Part shown: piece by piece, positions 13,301 to 28,300 of the stretch
Numbering within the stretch: the stretch's first letter is position 1
Layout: each line of letters starts with the position of its first letter
Origin: Plectrocnemia conspersa
Taxonomy: Eukaryota > Arthropoda > Insecta > Trichoptera > Polycentropodidae
NCBI GenBank assembly: GCA_009617715.1
Contig: VTFK01000207.1
Coordinates: 868,001 to 932,000, forward strand
DNA length: 64,000 nucleotides
Direction: 5' to 3'
Notes under the pieces: model-generated
Seen by the model: only the letters and a program-made list of their open reading frames with translations
Told to the model about the DNA's origin: nothing
Databases searched by the model: none
Translations under genes and position numbers: made by a program

Positions 13301-16300
13301 AAAATAAAAAAATAATGAGACCTATAAATTTATATTACTACGTGTACAATCCTTAGAACATGTTTTGCGATTTTTATCTCATACAAAAAAAAAAAATTTT
13401 TTATATAAAAAAAAAACATAAAATCAATTATTTTAAACTCAAATTTACATGGATACACCATAAATTATAAAGGTGAGAAAGTGTGATTTTTTTACATTAA
13501 GCAATGATCTTTGTCTGAGTATTATTCTACTATTAACTTCTCTCACTTGTACTTGATCATAGTAACCTATGCATATATTTTCTTACACCATTAAAATTAT
13601 TTTATCATTTGTAACAATACATTCTGTATTTAATTCTCTTTAACTCGTTTGGATAAAGGATGATAACGTCATAGGCATATTCCAAATGAGTTGTAATTTA
13701 AAGTAATTTTAATATGAGCAACAACGTTAAGCTGTCCCCATACATCTTGATCTTAAAAGAGCGCAAGAGCCCCGGTGTCGCATATCACATACAAGTTCAC
13801 TTTCTGAACAACATATCCTATCAGATATATCAGACATCCACTTACGGCGCAAATGGGACACACAACCCCCTTTGTACACGCATTCGCGACACAGAATGAT
13901 AATTATAACTCACCCTTAGCTGGGCCGTTTCAAAATTGTCTAACCACCCCCCAGGTAGGCACACATAACAAAGATCAAATTAAAGTTTAGCGTATTCCTC
14001 TTAGTCTACCTTATCGGTGAAACTCTGCCACCGCCCCCATCTGCCCTCATCTCTTACCCTCGATGTTCCCGAAGCTTCCAAAGTAATTATTGCCAGTACG
14101 TGACGCCGACTCAAAGATTTACAAAGTCCAATTTTGTATATTCCACTAATAGAGAATTTATATTCCGACAGACGTGACAAGGAGCCGCGATTAAATTCAG
14201 ACGTTTGTCTTCTTGAAATTTGCGCTTTGTCGGTGCCTGTCTGCGATATTCGATGCTTTTGGGGGTTGTTTCAAACCACCTTCTCGGAAATAAACTCGTA
14301 TTTTGTAAGAGTTTACGCTAAAATTTGACCATTTTCATAGCGCAATCAAAATTTTCCAAATTTATATAAACGACCTCTTTTCTCGTAAATATAAAATAAT
14401 GATCTTTTGCTATCATTGCTGTTTCTGTTTCGGTATCCAGCTCTCGATTTTTATAATATGTGCGAAAGTAAAAGTTTTTGCTAAAATTGATTAAAAACTT
14501 GTTTTTATTTTTTAATCTAAAGATAATGGACTCTTATGTATGGAAAAACAGTAAAAAAATAGCACGTTAAAATAATTAAAAAAATGTTATTCGTTGACCA
14601 AGGAACTTTAGCTATAAAAAACTATTTTAAATTAAACTGTCACAAAACGATTATTTTTTTAAGTAATTTTACTTAAATTTTTAAATGAATATTTGCTGCA
14701 AAGTTCGAAATGTAATACTTATATTGCTATTGAGAAGAAAGCGAAACATTTCTTATTTTTTTCCTCATTATCTCAGGAACCAATTATAAATTATGGGAAT
14801 GTAGCCAAAATAGACACCGGATAAGTTGGTAACACTTTGCTTTATAAACATATATAAATTACTACATACATATATAGAGAAATGTCTATGCCTCTTTTAG
14901 GCGGTGGAGTTAAAATGGCAGATCATTAAAGTCGGAGAGTCTTCGTTTGCATGTCGAGTTGTATTATTATATGATGTGATTCAATGGAGCAGTCGTGATG
15001 CGTTCTCGTGATGACGCTGAACGATCCACTAATATGTCTCGTATATTTGACTGACTCACAAATTGTCCTGACTTGTTTTTAATGGTCTCTGATTAAGAGT
15101 GTTTATGAGCTAATTCCATCGCTTCTTGAACACACCCACGAAATGCATTTAATTATTTATTTTAAATGATCGGTATCCGAAGGGTAGAATAGCAATAGTA
15201 TTATGCGTAGGGTAAAACGTATTATCAAGCGCACGTCATTTTCAAACAAAAAGTAGTTTTTTCAGAATTACTTATGTGTGATTAACGTCTCAGTATGGGT
15301 GTTCTATTGGGTGGTCCGTGCAATATTCCCAATTATTAACGCAATCGTTTAGTCACGAGATCTCTCTTTCATTGTAGTAAAAATACTATAGCAGTATTCT
15401 TACTGGGAGGGAGATGAAAATAGATGAATTGTTGATTTTAGTGCTTATCTGATTTCACACTTTTTAATTTTTGGTAATTCTTCGTAAGCAAAGCAATAAT
15501 AACATTTTGTGTGTGTGTAGTTTTTTATCTAGAATATTTTATTAAAATCGTGCTAGATGTATTTGTTAAGATTTATTAGTTTGTTTTTTTATCACAATTG
15601 TACATTTTTGTAATGAAAGTAGAAAAATGCCTAACTTATTATTTTACATTGACGATTAATTTCTTGGCAATTTTTATATAGTTACATATTTACTATAACT
15701 TATTATGGACTCATGTGCTATGAAATTATTAAAAGGTTGTTTAAGGTCAATTCTAAATTAAAATGTTTTAGTTTTTTTTTACTTTTTCATTTGTACAATA
15801 TACAAATCATCGTAAAACCACTGCTTTTTTCTCGTCGAGACTTCTACGTTATAATAGAATGATTAACGAGGGCTGAATTTTTTTTTTTTTTTAATTAGAA
15901 ACCACTTTTTTCAGATATATTTTTATCATTTTCGAATAATCATATAAGTATTTTTATGATTTTAACTTTACTAAAGAACCATTTTCTTATGCGGATTTTA
16001 AATGAGAAAAATACATATTAAACTATCAATTACTATACAGAAAACATTCTATAATAATATTTTAGCAAATATATTTTATTTAATATAAAGCTATATACAT
16101 AAATACACAGTTTAGAACATATTTGCCAAAAACATATTTGTTTATTGGAATAAAATAAAATTTGCTAGTTTAATACAAATCTACGATACTAAAACTATTT
16201 TCATATTGTTTATGGAGATATCTAAATTCAGACTTCAGATTATATTTATATATTCTAAAAGTAAAAAAGGTTTTATTCTATATTTTTGCCACAATATAAT

Positions 16301-19300
16301 TATTTGATTTTTAATAAAAATACACATTTTCTAGCTTACATTAATAATATACTTTTACATCACTTCAATGACTAAATTAAACATTGAGCCATTTTTGTAG
16401 CGATAAAAATCTATAATTAGATTTTAAAGCTATGCTTAAATGTACTTTGCATATTAATTTGATTTAATCAACCGAAAAAATTGCTATAAAACATCAAAGA
16501 AAAAAACAGATTAGTAAGACGATTTCAGCCTGTAATAATATTTAATATTATAAATCGATTTATTTTTTATTTACAATGGTATTTTTACAGTATCTACTGT
16601 ATTCTTTAAGACCACTAGACTGTGATATTTTTTTATATAAATTTAATTAAATAAACATATTTTATATATTTTTTACAAAAAAAATATTAATGCTTTGTAT
16701 ATTCTTTTACAAACAAATATACCATGAAAAATATAATATAGCGTTAAAATGAGAGTCTTAATTAACTCTAAACTAGAAAGTGAACTTTAACTTCTTTGCG
16801 TGATAAATATCAAGACATATTTTTAATTGTTGTTTTTGATTTATGTTAACTGTTAACAATTCTAAAAATTAATTAAACGAAAGTTTTCGTTAAACTTAAA
16901 CATTTCGCTTGTGCGTGAGTCTTACTATTAAATTTAAGTCTCTTAATTTTATTTTTATATTTTATAATATTTATGATACATATATTATTTCTGTGTACAT
17001 GTGTACGTATATATTTGCCAACTTTTAACAACAAAATACTAATTAGAATATACCCGAGATTAGATCGTTTATGCAGTGCTGAATATATTTTTATATTCAA
17101 TTTAAAAAAATATTGCGATATATTTTCTTCGCTAGTCATCGCGATCTTACTATTTTAAGATTGTTTGACGTTTCGAAATGTCTGTTACCCTTCATCTTTA
17201 GAAACTAATTGTTAGTCACTGTAACGCAAAACGATCTCAAAATATTCAATAACTTCTGTAGTCAATATTAAAATATTATTATATATTATATAAATCCAGA
17301 TTTTTTTATTTATTTATTTAGATTAAATAAAGACCATCGTAACCTTGCAGTTTGCTCCAATGCGTCACGATGGTCGAAAACAATAAGTAGATTATCAAAA
17401 TTTGCAATATTTTATGACAGAGTGCCGTTAGTTAAAGTTACATCTAATTTCGTATTACAATATATGGTTGGGGTAGCAATTTTTAAGAACGACTCCTATT
17501 TTTTCATTTTAGTATTTATTTTGGCATAGGCAACAATAGCATCTAAAATTATAACAATATTTTATTATATTCTTTAAAATTTTACATAACTTTCACTGAT
17601 GGTAATCTTGTTACCATTAGTTCATAAATGTATACTTTTATTTCTAACTAATAAACAAAATGTTTAAGACACATTGCGCAGTGTTAAATTTTGACTTTTA
17701 TTAGAATTACCTTAAAATATTTAAAATGTGAGGTTTGCATAACAAATATTTAGAATGGTTGTAGTGAGGTTTTTTACCCTAAATTTAATGTGTTAATTTA
17801 CACTTTAAACTATCGATATTTAAGTAAAAATATACTATTAAAAATGCAAATATATCTTAAGCAAACAATTAGCTTTACTACTAACCCAACTTTCTTGGTT
17901 ATCCAATCGCAAAACTGCTGATAACGGCACGTTTTCCACAAAACTCTAAAATGCTTCACAGCTATCGTGAATCGGATTAAGCCCACCCCTTACGGTAAAA
18001 CCATACCCTTATCCTTCTGGAAATTGCATTGCATTTTTTTATGAATTTTCTTTTAGAGAATCGTGTTGCTCTACTTTTATTTTTAATCACTGTATAACAT
18101 TAAGCTGATGAAAATCGTCACGACTTTTTAATACATTTTAATTGGTGACTACTTAAGTAAATTAAATAGATTATGACACATTTTAAAATATAATAATCGT
18201 TTTCCTTGAGTTTAATTTCTCATCGCTGCTTTTTTGGTCCATCCACCTTAGTAATATCTGCATCTTTCTCTGTCATTTAGATGTTTTTATTGACAAATGA
18301 GCATTTGTAACTGAGAACCTAATTATTTTATTATAAACTCAAGAAGGATAATGATTTATTGAAATATATTTTACAATTTTAATTTAATAGAAAAACGATT
18401 AAATTTTCATGGAAATATTTAATATAGATATTTGCACAGGGACAGCGAATGTGGTTAAAATTGCAAGCCAATATGAAAGCATTATATATTGAATACATAC
18501 ACGATTCACGTGAACGAGTTTAATACCCGTGCGCAACGTATCGATCTATAGAATGACTTGTCATACGTGAAAACTAAATTGAAACTTTTTGATATCCAAT
18601 CAAAAGCGTGGAAACTTTTAAATGTGACAGTATTTTAATTGAAAATTTTGATATGAATGACACATTGAAAGAAAATATTTTATTTTATATCTACATATGC
18701 TTTTACTGACCATGATGCTCTTCAATATATTCGTAATGTTATAACTTTGTACTCGAATGGCCAACTCTATGTTGAATGTGTCATGTATTTAAAAAAAAAA
18801 ATTGTAGATCATTCGATATTTGCCGATTGTTGATTGTGATTGTTTAATTAAATTTAATATAAAATTATATTACCATTTAAGACGCAAAAAAAATAAAACA
18901 ACCCTGTAAGGATTGTTAAACGACCTGGCAACATTGTCTTTAGAAAAGTTGGCCGTCTTACGACTTGAAGTTGTGAAAGAACGTTTTGACAAGACTTCAC
19001 ACAAAGCCTCCTGCGAGGTGTTTAAGCAGAAAACTGCAAGCTACGTTGTCATAAATGACAAAGTTGCCAACTGACAATGTCGCAACTTCAGTGTGAAATG
19101 TGTCATCCACACAAACCGTTAAATCTCACACTTTCGATTATTACGGTACGGTGATTTTTTATTACGTTAGAGAGAATAACATTAGTAGCAAGTTTACTTT
19201 TATAACATAAAGATTAGTTTGTATTAACTTTATACTGCAAGTAAGTTGAGTAGCATCATATTTATATACATAGCTCTTCTTGCTTCAAATATATTTATAT

Positions 19301-22300
19301 TTTCACATTATAAATAGTATTTTCAGAGTCAATATTATCATATTTTTCATAATGATAACTGGCACAACCGGAAGTACTCTGCTCCAGATTTTTTTAATCA
19401 AACCCCAAATAACACTCGGCCGCAAAACTTTCACCTACGCCATAACCGTTTAATAAAGTCCCCTCAAAGTCCTACCAGCGCCAACGTCGGAGCTTTGTTG
19501 CGGAAAAATTTGCGAGCTCGTTAAAAGAGTTTCGTTTCCGGGCCCTGATTTAATTGAAGTTCCGTTATCTGTTAGCCGCGTGTCGAACGTATGAATTCCT
19601 AGCGGATCAATGGATTTCGGTGATTTGAACCAAAGCAATCCCCATTCGAACCGACAAATTTGACCGACCCGACAAGCATCCAAAATAATTGGATCTACCA
19701 TGGAAGGAACCTTTTTAAACTCGTTTTCAAAATTGCCAACCCCTGCCCGAAATATTTTATTGTAAAAACTTGTGCGTGCGCGTAACTAAAACACGCCTGA
19801 AATCGATTGTGTCAATGGTAAATGTTTGATCAAATGGTTAAATCAACATACGTGTTGACTCAATATATGTGTAATCAGTCAAATATTAACCTCTAACTAT
19901 TCGTGTATCACCTGTGTAATGTATTAAAAATAATTTAGTCGGTTAATGTTAAATTTTCTGCAATAGCAAAGTTTGTCTGTTCAGTTCGTTTCTTTTATGC
20001 AGGAAAAACTGCTGCTAAAATTTATCACTACTATGATTCTGAATATTGAGATTATGTTATCAACATGCAAATATAATAGTGTTTAAATAAATTTAAACAC
20101 TATTATATTTGCGTGTTGATAAAAAAATCATGAAATGCTATGTTTTACTCTGCTGTCTTCCAAACCTCGCATTTAGAATTGAGGAAAAAGAACAGGAATC
20201 AATTCAAAAATAGATTTCTTTAAAATGTGTACACAGCATCAAAAGCATTTGCCTTCTATAAATACATTTCCAAAAAATGGCTTATCATTTTTTTATGTAT
20301 AATTTTAAAGCATCATCACAATAGATACAGTGACTACTTAAAATATATATATACTTTAAAGTTAATGCTACATACATATAAAGCATATGTATGGGTATGA
20401 ATTTATGTATCTTGATACATTTGGAAAACCTGATCAGATTTATTATTAATAAATAAATTCTATTTTACATCCATCCATCTTCACATTCACATCTACCTCA
20501 AATTATTTAAAAATGGCTCTTTTTAACAACAGATTTTTTAATGTCATATTTTTTTCAATCGCCCTGTATATCTTTTCGTGTAATATATGATAAATGTACT
20601 TTCATGTCTATATATTTTTTACATTCGGGACACATTGAACGCACCAAATCTTCTTAACGTAAGAGGCTTTCGTCTTTGTTGCTCCACGTAGAAAATGGCA
20701 AATCATCGAGTATCGATCACTTCTATTTATTTTTGGCAGGTCTCTCTACGTCGTATTATTATATATTTTCTGCTCCCCAAACGGTTGTAAACTGTATAAT
20801 TGTCAGCAATTTTTGTTTTAATAATGGTTTTATTTTTTTACCTCCGACTGTATTTTTGGGGCACGGTAATGAATCCATTTTTTTCAGGGTTCCTTCTTTT
20901 GCGCGTTGAGTGCTCATAAAGCAGGCGAAGAAAGGATACATCACCCTCTTGTGGAATAACTTTGCTTCGGGCCTGTTCTTGAGGCAAAAAATCCAATAGG
21001 GGAAAAACTTATTACGGGTCTACTGGACTCGTAAGGGTCGGACCTCTTCTTGTTTAATGTCGAATTCCTCATTCGCAAAAGTTGAACGAAATAGGTAATG
21101 CTCATAGAAAATTTCAAGAAAAATACACTTAACACTATGATATTGCGTAAATGTTTTAAATATAACTATATTTATTAAGAAAGAAAAAAGATATTCTATT
21201 ATAATCGTCCAGACATATTATGTATACAACATATACAATATAGTCGAATAATGTTGAATAGTAGCCAGATATATATATATATACAATACATATATTATAT
21301 AGCAAAAAAAATGCTATTCTTATAATATTTTGTATTAACTGAAACATTTTTAAATATGTAAACTTATTATTATATATTTTACAACAAATAAAATATTACT
21401 AACCTTGAATTATAACATTAATTACAATATAAAAAAAAAATATGCACATAAAAAAAAAAATAAAAAAAAAAATCAATACATAGACTGTCCTTGGCTAGAC
21501 TTACTGTAAACATCGTTTATTTTACTTTATTTAAATTTAATTTATCAGTTAACTAATTAGGTTCTGAATTTTGATTTATATATAAGTTAATAAATTTACA
21601 TTAAAATTACACTCTTTTATTGATATAATAACTAGAAAAAATCTTAATTAAATATCTTTCTAATAATTAAGAAAATCGTTTGCCTTTGGTACGACTTTTT
21701 AAATTTATAATACACCCATACCTCGCTTTACGGCCTAGATACGTTCCACGAAACTTGGCCGCTAAGCGAAAAGCCGTATAACGAATCAATTATTCTAATA
21801 CAAATTCATACAAATTCAATATGATCGGTTCCATATTTGTTAAAAATGTAACATGGTTTATCATTTAAAATGAATTTTATATTTTTATTTCATTTAAATT
21901 AAAAATACATACATTTGTACATAAAATAATAACAGACTCCAAAAACCAACAATAATCCATAAACAAAAATGAAACAACTTCATGTTACATAAAATATGTG
22001 TATGAATACATATATATTTTTTTTTAAAATGGCTTTAATCTGAAGACGATAAAGAAATGGTAACCTTCAGATCACTGTCGTTCTCATTTTTCGCTGGTAA
22101 GGATGGGCCTGGCTTAAAAAAATTGCCCAACGATGTTTGTCTTGCCTTTTTGTCTCTTTCGTTCTTCAGTGATTAATAACAGCTAATGGCTGAGTTAATT
22201 CCTCGAGAAACTTTAGCACTACGTTCGACGTCAGGATCGTTTTCAAGGAAGATGTGTATTCCTTGTTCGAAATAGGAAAAAGCTTTTGACAATTTTTTTG

Positions 22301-25300
22301 ATGTTAGCTGTTTGAATACAACAGGCTCTGTCTCTTCATCAAATGCCGGTTCTGCTTGCAATTGAATGAGTTCCTTATATGAAAGGGGTTCCCTATCAGC
22401 TTCAAGTAGATCAAGCACATCACGTTCGTTCAAACCTTCAAAGCCGAGATCATGTGCTAGATCCAAAATGTTTTGCCTAATTTCAGGAAGGCAATTAACT
22501 TCCGCATCAGTACTTTTTACACATTCTGGCCATATTTTTTTCCAAACATGGTTCATTGTTGTTAATTTTAATTCCTTCCATGATTCACTGATGCTGTCAA
22601 CAGCATCCTTGATGTTATATTTTTTCCAAAATGTTTTAATTGAAGATTTACCATCGGTTTCCCTTATAAGTTGTCGGAAAGTTCGGCGTAGATAATATGC
22701 CTTAAAAGTGGCTATTGCACCCTGATCCATTGGTTGGATCAGAGCTGTTGTATTTTTCGGAAGGTACTCAATCATGACATCTTCAGATAGTTCGGATAAA
22801 TTAGTAGGATGCCCTGGTGCATTATCCAAAATTAGCAAAGCCTTGTTGCTTAAGTTATTGTCTCGCAAATATTTTTTCACTTCTGTGCAAAAGTGATTTT
22901 TGAACCAATCCTCTAAAGTAGATTTAGTCATCCAAGCTTTCTTGTTGGATCTCCATATGACGGGTAATTGATTTTTATTTAGTCCTTTAAGAGGCCTTGG
23001 ATTTTCGGACAAATATATTAAAAGTGGTTTTAGCTTAAAATCACCCGCGGCATTTGCACTAAGTAGCAAAGTTAATCGTTCTTTAGACACCTTATAACCA
23101 GGCGCAGATTTTTCGGTTTTTGAAATGTACGTGCAATCAGGCATTTGCTTTCAATAAAGCCCTTTTTCGTCTACGTTAAACACTTGTTCATGTTTATGAC
23201 CCCTCTTTCAAAAATTCCCTTTCAAATGATGGTATATTCCTTAGATGCGGCCTCATCGGCGCTAGCTGCTTCACCTTTCATTTTAAAATTCTGCAAATTA
23301 AATCTATTTTTGAATTTTTTAAAAAATCGACATCAAAAAAAAGTTTTTTTGCCGTTATAGCGAAACATTTTAGGCCGTATATCGAAAACATGCCTTAATT
23401 GAAGAGTGCCGTTATAGCGAAAGGCCGTATAAAGAGCGGCCGTATAGCGAGGTATGGGTGTATATTAATAAAAAGGTGATACACTATTAGATTTTGTTAA
23501 AAATGCATACGAGTGATAAAAAAACAATACTTGTTTCAGATTTCTTGGACTATTATTTTTTTATAGAAAGTAAAATATTATATTTTTTGTGATTTGTGAA
23601 ATATATCAACCTACAATTTGATATTTTTATTAGTAAAATTCTAGCTTAACTTTTTTGTTAGCTCAAGTTAGGGGAAAATTTGTGGTTTGTTATAAATTCA
23701 AACCTTTCAAAAAATAAAATTGCTGATCTTTCTAATGCGCTGCAAAGTACTATTAAGAGTATAAGATAAAACTTTTTCTCCATATACACGTGCAGGAGCT
23801 TGTGGCAAAAAATGTGTTACAACTCCTAGAATAAGTCGAAGAAATGTGTCTCTCAAATAAAATAAATAATTCAATAATTAAACCAAAATCATTTCAAACT
23901 ATTAAAAATATTTTTAGAATAATTGAAAAAAATACAAAAAATATTTTAACTAAAATAAAATAATAAACATATTTCATAAAAAAATATCTATTTTTTAAAT
24001 AATTTGTTATAATATTTAGTATACTTCTCAGACGAATCTATCTTTTAATTTTTGCCAAACATTAAGTGAAGGTAAAAATTAAGCATAATATCGACAGTAA
24101 ATATTCTTAGTATCTTCACAAGAATATCTTTAAAATATTTTATATACAATATGTCTAGTGATTATTTTTGTGCTAATTGTACAAAATAATTTAAAATCCT
24201 TTTAAATGTCAAGTACACAGGTAGATTCGTACCTTTGGTATGTAATCGTGAAATTGTTATTTAACTTATAGTTCCGGAGCACGAGATTTGTCTGGAAGTT
24301 TTCGGCTGCAAGTTTGTGGATTTTGCGAATAGAATTTCCACTTAAGCTAACACCCCAACATGGCACTCGGTATTAATTATGCCGTTGCAAGCGTAAGCGA
24401 ACTATGTTGCCATATGGCTCGACTTATTGTGATATTGCAGGAACAAGAAATAATACAATGCAAGCCGTAGCTATTAATTAAACTTCAAAGCATTGAATCA
24501 AATGCAACAAGGTCCAATAACAATCTGTCTATGACGTAGAAACAAAGCTAGAATTCTGGAAATATATTAAAGTGAAATGTTATATACTTCGTTGCTTTAC
24601 TATACCATAATTCATAAAGTAAACGAATTAATTTTATACTAAAACACCATTATACAAAATTTCAATAAAAAGTATTAAAAATATCTGTCAGTCATTTGAG
24701 TAATTTGCGTATTGTTAACTTGTGTTTAAATATGTTTTTTATAAGATCATTAAAATCGAGATTTTCTAAAATTGTATATAAAAATATTGAGTAAAAATTC
24801 TTTGAAAGAATATAGCGCATATTTCGCTGTCATGTTTTTTATTTATAACGACATTGTAAGCAAGAAGAGAAAAAAATAAACAACAAAATGTGAACGATAT
24901 TATAAAGTCATCGTAATTTTAGTATATTTTCAATATATATTTAAAATAAAATTAATTTAACACACATGATTATTGATACAAATCTTAAATTTAATCTTAC
25001 TACAAAGAAAAAATATATTAATGCTTTTTATTACTCTTGCGTACTAAGACTAACTTTTAAAGTTGTTTTGCTGTATATTTTGCCCTAAATTTATATTTTA
25101 TCTAAAATCGAAATATTCTAAACATTAATGTTTATCGCAATGAAAGTAATAGCTACAACAGTAAAAATAATCACGAATTTTAAAGATGCTCTCTTATTAT
25201 TATAATATTTATTAACAGCAATTAACGACGCTAGATTCAGATATAAATTATAGTGTTAATGGTTTACGTCAAAAGCGCTGCGGTGCTTTATGCTTTCAGA

Positions 25301-28300
25301 AAATTGACCTCGCTTTTGTAGACCCCCGGAGGATAATTCGATTTGAGATCGTCGATAGTGGCCCGCAATGAATGCAATAATTGCAGGCGTGGGCCGCAGT
25401 TGGAGGCAAACAATGGTCACACTGTGCGGCAGTAGTATGTACCTGCTGCAGTACAAGTAGGCGACAAAATAAATTATTGACTATTTCGCTTCGGTGCTGT
25501 GACCCTAATTCAAGCGGGACGGAAAATTGACATTATTGTAACACTGTTAATAGACACAAACTACACCGGTTTTTATTTGTAGAAACTGTAGAAGCGCCGC
25601 TTAACTATTTATTATCGAGAATTATGTTTATCCTAACTGTATACAAATGCATTTAATGTGAAGCAAAACACACCACACTATTGAGCAATGAATATACAAA
25701 ATTTTATATAAATATATATAAAAATATATGTTGAAAGTGTTAGATATGTTTAACAAACCAAAAGCTCGCTATGGCCAGGGGTTTTTAAATAAATTCTGCT
25801 TTCGTTTTAAATTATATCAAGCCATTATTTCGCTCGATGCGTCCAATTCAATTTTTCGCCGCTGTATTTCGCACATTAAGTTATATGGTCCAGCAAGTTT
25901 TCACGTACAGGACTTTGGGTGGTACAAACGCGCGATTATTCGAGGCTCGCGCCTAATGCAGAGCGACGCAGAGCTTTCAAAAAGCTCCTCTTTCGTTTTT
26001 ATTAACGCGCTCGTAAACGGTAACAGGCGGAAATTTGGGCTTTGGAAAATTATGCGGAAAAACAAGCGAAAACAAATTTTCACGGCAAAACGACGAGTTT
26101 TGCGGAATGTGACAATTACCGTGAATAATTTATTTTTATTACTTTTTTATTATTAAATATTTTATTGCCGTGCTTTGATGAATTCATAAGATAAATTACA
26201 AACGCAATTTGTATGAAAACCTTGAATAATGCTTTTTTTATAGTTTATTTAGCAAATTTAGAACATAAATTCATCTACGTAATCTTACTGTGCTCAATTC
26301 AAATCGTGTTACTATTATTGAAAAAATGTTTGTTCTAGAGCGTATAAAATTTGATGCTCAGTAGTGTGACGTTGCAACAATTTATTTTATAAATATATAA
26401 TTAATTGTATATATACAGAGGAATATATACATTAATATCAAGCGCTGGAATCAAATAAACATGTCTAAAGAGGCCGAGGACTAGTAGTGGTGACTCTGCG
26501 TGTCTTTGCCGTTTGTCATCTGCATTGTCTACTTGCCAATTAGTGGTGGTAATGTTCAATTAATATTTATATAATCAAATGTCACGTATTTTATATAGAC
26601 GAATAGCAGAAGAGGACAATAGAGAATTGCTCGCATTAGCATCTGAACACTGCCTTATTTTCCAATACTTACAAATCAAAAATAACTCACAACAATACTT
26701 TTCAATGCAAAATCAATAATAATATTGTCTCTAGACGCTTTTTTTGAAACTTTTAATGGTTGAATTTTTATACTGTGGTTATATAAAATTTTTGAGTGGC
26801 TATTATGCACTACTGGGTATGCTACACGATTTATAACGTTTTGTTTCAAACATCGCCACTGTCGTTTGCATCGTTTAAAATTGTTTATAGCCAAACTATT
26901 GATTTTTATATTTTGTCAACCCCCCTTCCCCTCCCCCATTTCTTGTACTGCAGATGTAGAAGAACATGTCCTTAATTCTAGTATCACACACTAAGTAAAT
27001 CTACTAAATTCATAACTCAGGTCAAGCGGCGTATATTTTTTCGCAGAGTCATAAAATCAGCATTACTTAAAATAATAAATTGATTATTGTTGAGGATATG
27101 GTATTCGTAGATTTCCATAAATTTTATTTTATTCAGGGTTAAGAACCACACTAGATGATTCCATCGCGAATATGCCGCCCCCAAGCAAGTGCCACCCGGG
27201 GCGGCCCGCCCCCTCCGCCCCTCATACCTACGCCACTGCTCACGTCACCCTAACCGTTTTACAAATGCGTTTTAAACGCTCAATTTAATAAACGGTAAAA
27301 ATTTTAACCGATTTTATCGCCTCGGAATTATATTGTTGTATTTTATCAAAACAGACAACATGTTATTACTTATAACCCTACTAGCAATATTTGAGATCTA
27401 CTAACGATTACTGCGAAATATATCAGCACATTTCAGGCAAAAACTTAAGCTATTAAACATTTCGATTTCATTTTACTTATGAAAAATATAAATATATTTA
27501 TTGTGTCTGGTTGAGCTTTGATTTTTAATCATTATTTAAAGCAGCTAATTATATTTTATATAATTCACTATTCTGACCAATACACGCTCGCTACCGCTCG
27601 CTTGCACCTATACTGTCTAACAGTTGACACAATTTGTTTAATGGAACAATTAGTTAACATATTGCTCATTCTAATTGTCCTAACATTATATAACATTTAT
27701 ATTCATAATTCAAGGTTATTTCTACTTAAAGCACATATGTATATAATCAGACACAAGCATAATTAAGGGTTAAAACTTAAAGAAAGAGTTGCCACATTAT
27801 GTCATACCACATTAAGGATATTAATAAAAATATGGAGCAAGTTTCACCGTAGCAGTCTCTAGAATAGTGCTCCACGCTTCGTTTGATTTATTGTTATCAT
27901 TTAAAGCAGCCATGGACTTTCCATCCACCACGTAGTACCTACATACACATACATATAGCATACCATAAGGCTACGCCGTAAATTAATGGGCTACGTGATA
28001 CAATTTCGGTTTGGGCCGAATTAGACTGACGCACCGGTCAAACGCATACGTATGTTTAGATTAATAGGTTTAATTAATCTCGACTTCACCTGTCCTGGGG
28101 GGGTTGTTTTTTTGTAATTATATTTTTACCCTCCATATTTCGCTTTATATTCATCGAATCGTTAGAATACAGTGACGTACATTGGAATTTAAAACGGTGG
28201 ATTCGACGTTTAATATATTTATATAATTTAAAAAAAAAAATACTTATTTCAAGTTTTGATTCTCTAATATTTTCGACCCGTCTAGACTGTAATTTCGTCA

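Noticed and set aside
22366..22695. 109-codon plus-strand open frame inside the Tigger element
   Set aside because: Antisense shadow of the transposase.
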